DNA of 64,000 nt from Metopolophium dirhodum (Eukaryota; Arthropoda; Insecta; Hemiptera; Aphididae), in assembly GCF_019925205.1 (NCBI RefSeq), contig NC_083564.1:12992134-13056133 (forward strand), in the 5' to 3' direction. Below are positions 61,841 to 64,000 of the stretch, piece after piece. Every line of letters begins with the position of its first letter. Position 1 is the first letter of the stretch. A model generated the notes under the pieces. The model had not been told where the DNA came from, did no database searches, and saw nothing but the letters and a program-made list of their open reading frames with translations. The position numbers and the translations under genes were made by a program.

Positions 61841-64000
61841 CATATAATTTTATTGAGTTATATATTATACAGAGACCTAAATATAATGTAATAATGGATT
61901 ACAAAAATGAATGTATTGCGCAAAACTGGCAAATGATTTCGGTTTGATATCTCTGACACTATCCGCTATAATACATAATATAATAGTGTATTCCTATACT
62001 ATATGTATAGACTATAGAGCTATGGGTAACTTATTATGTTATAATATGCATAATAAGTATAATATTATAATAATATATTAGTCGTGTTTGCATGCGACCA
62101 ACAACGCCACTGCACTTGGGTTCTGATTTTTTTTTACATTATTATTTTCTTAAGCAAACTGAGATACAAGAATTATTACTTTCTAAATACTATTATTACG
62201 CTATATGTAATAAACACACACACAAACAAATCCCATATTATATATAATATATGTATATATACAATATATGACTTAATATTATTATATTATGTTTTCCTCC
62301 GGTGTTACTATAATATATTTTAATATTATAACATTTGTACTTTGTGTGCACCGATTAATAACGATTTATTACCCATAAGTGTATGTAATTATTTTAATTA
62401 CTGCTTATCCTCTCGGTGTGCATTACTCTCTCCAATATGCAAACGACTTAGAACACGTAAACATTATTGGATAGTCGTAGTCCACAGTGGGTAACCTAAC
62501 CGTGGTAGTTATTATATTGTACACTTATACGCATATATGACATATCTTTATATCCATAAAATAGATAGATATATAACTATGTATATATAAGCATATTATA
62601 TTTACGTTGCGCTTTTATGACGACCACCTATAGCTCCAAGCTTGACACAGCTTTTACATGGATCAATTAATTTTTAGCAGAACGAAATAGAATATAAAAA
62701 CCATGGAAGTTTAGAACATCGCTGTATAAGTATGTTTTTTTTTTTTTTTAATTGATCTTGAGCCCGGCAGCTGAGGCCATTAGCTATTTTTAGTTTTTAT
62801 TGTAGGTTATTAAGTCGGTAGGGGGAGGAACACGTGTGTGACAAGTATGTTTAATAATTAAAATAATAACAATTAATAATATTATTATTATTACTTAATA
62901 ATATGTGGTTTAGGTTGAACTAATTTTTGTCTAAAACAAATCACGCGTACCTATAATTAATATACAAATAAAAAAAAAATAATATAAAAAATGATTACAA
63001 TATTGTTTCATAAAATATTACTATCTGTTACTTATAAGTCAATTCCAACTGAAATTTTTAATTTACCCTTTCCATACAATACCTATAAATGATATGATTT
63101 TAAAAAATATATATTATGGCTTATTTTTAGCTTGTTTTTTAGGCTTTTTTAAATTGTTTTTTTCAAAGTATGTTAACAAATCTTTGTTGAAACGAAAATC
63201 TTGAAAATGTAATACAATAGTTCCATATAATTTATTATTTTACAATTAAATATATCGAAAATGTTATTATTCACTATTTTAAAAATAGTTAAATATGAAA
63301 AAAGTTCAACATAAAGTGAATTACTCATAGAAATAAAAATCACTCATTGCAATATTACGCGTACCTAATTTAAGAATTACATTTCGTATCAAAATTCAAA
63401 AGTTTTATCATTAAATTCAAATTTAACAAATTAATTGCAGTGACCTTATCAATGATAAGGTATTTACTTAAAACCTGCTGTACCTAGAATAGAGCAACTT
63501 CTCCAATTTTTTGTATGGTGTTTGCATAGAACGATACGAATATCGTGATAATTTGCTACTATTAGTTTATTAAATAATATCCAACTGACATAATAATATA
63601 TACATAATATAATAGTAAATTTATCAAAACTGCCACCTTACATTTTATACGTAGTTTATAATTAACACTAGGTCTTTTATTTATTTCTATAATAATATAT
63701 TATATATATTATATATTCATGCTTTGCTGTTCAATTTAAATTGTATTATATTTGTATTATTTAGATCAACTGCAATAGTACCAAACGCAACAAACAATTT
63801 CTAAAATACTGGGTCAATATCAAAATCATATTATTATTAATATATACGCATTTAATTAAATTATTAACGTTACGATTTTGAAGTCTTTAAACGTTTGTAA
63901 TACCTACCTATCAGACAACTGAACCCGTTGCATCATAACACGATCAAGACAGCATATCAAAAATTAGATACTCAGTGATTTAAGACTGGCATAACTGCGT
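61841..64000. other. No gene seen; possible reversed retroposon tail near 62,737
   Basis: A poly-T run (62,737-62,750) followed by AATTGATCTTGAGCCCGGCAGCTGAGGCCATTAGC looks like the poly-A end of a minus-strand retroposon, but no body is recognised. The rest is AT-rich. Confidence 0.35.

Noticed and set aside
1..64000. CRISPR arrays, bacterial operons, rRNA or tRNA genes
   Set aside because: I saw no regularly spaced repeats with unique spacers, no ribosomal signatures and no convincing tRNA cloverleaf; tRNA detection by eye is not reliable.

Overview
The window is AT-rich eukaryotic DNA with spliceosomal genes, many transposon remnants, (TTAGG)n tracts of the arthropod telomere type and frequent TAGGTA/CCTACCTA strings. 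The two host genes encode insect-like proteins. This fits a hemipteran insect, most likely an aphid. The species-level call is inference; the insect-type Duox protein is read directly from the exons.

Layout. Positions 1-1122 are the 3' end of a Helitron: the C-terminal part of its PIF1-like helicase, then a hairpin and a CTAG end. Positions 1.3-3.5 kb hold a 146-bp tandem duplication and a hAT-like non-autonomous element. Positions 3535-6771 (minus strand) carry a complete four-exon cytochrome b561 gene of 258 aa. Positions 7-19 kb have no host gene but several remnants: pogo-like inverted repeats, a much-repeated unclassified family present in both orientations (two copies of about 515 bp face each other at 12.7 and 18.4 kb), and telomere-like and poly-C tracts.

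Positions 19,628-40,640 (minus strand) hold the dual oxidase gene Duox. I could trace 21 coding exons with consistent phases, together about 1,475 codons. Twenty exons are packed into 19.6-27.5 kb. The N-terminal one lies alone at 40,560-40,640 behind a 13-kb intron, and the start codon/signal peptide exon was not found with confidence. The product has the usual order: peroxidase-like ectodomain, membrane segment, two EF-hands, six-helix NADPH oxidase core, FAD/NADPH domain. One exon carries an A10 run that shifts the frame by one base, either a real lesion, an assembly error, or a sign of an unseen small exon.

The 13-kb intron and the stretch from 40.6 to 64 kb are AT-rich and show no convincing further genes. 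They contain LINE fragments (39.7 and 48.5 kb), a large near-perfect hairpin with internal tandem repeats (37.5-38.0 kb), small inverted-repeat elements (47.2 and 56.7 kb), a cysteine-rich ORF remnant, microsatellites and a few isolated GC-richer patches.

Both host genes encode membrane haem redox proteins on the same strand, but nothing here shows they work together. I did not find a clearly new biological system. The best leads are the Duox frame break, the intronic hairpin locus and the unclassified repeat family.
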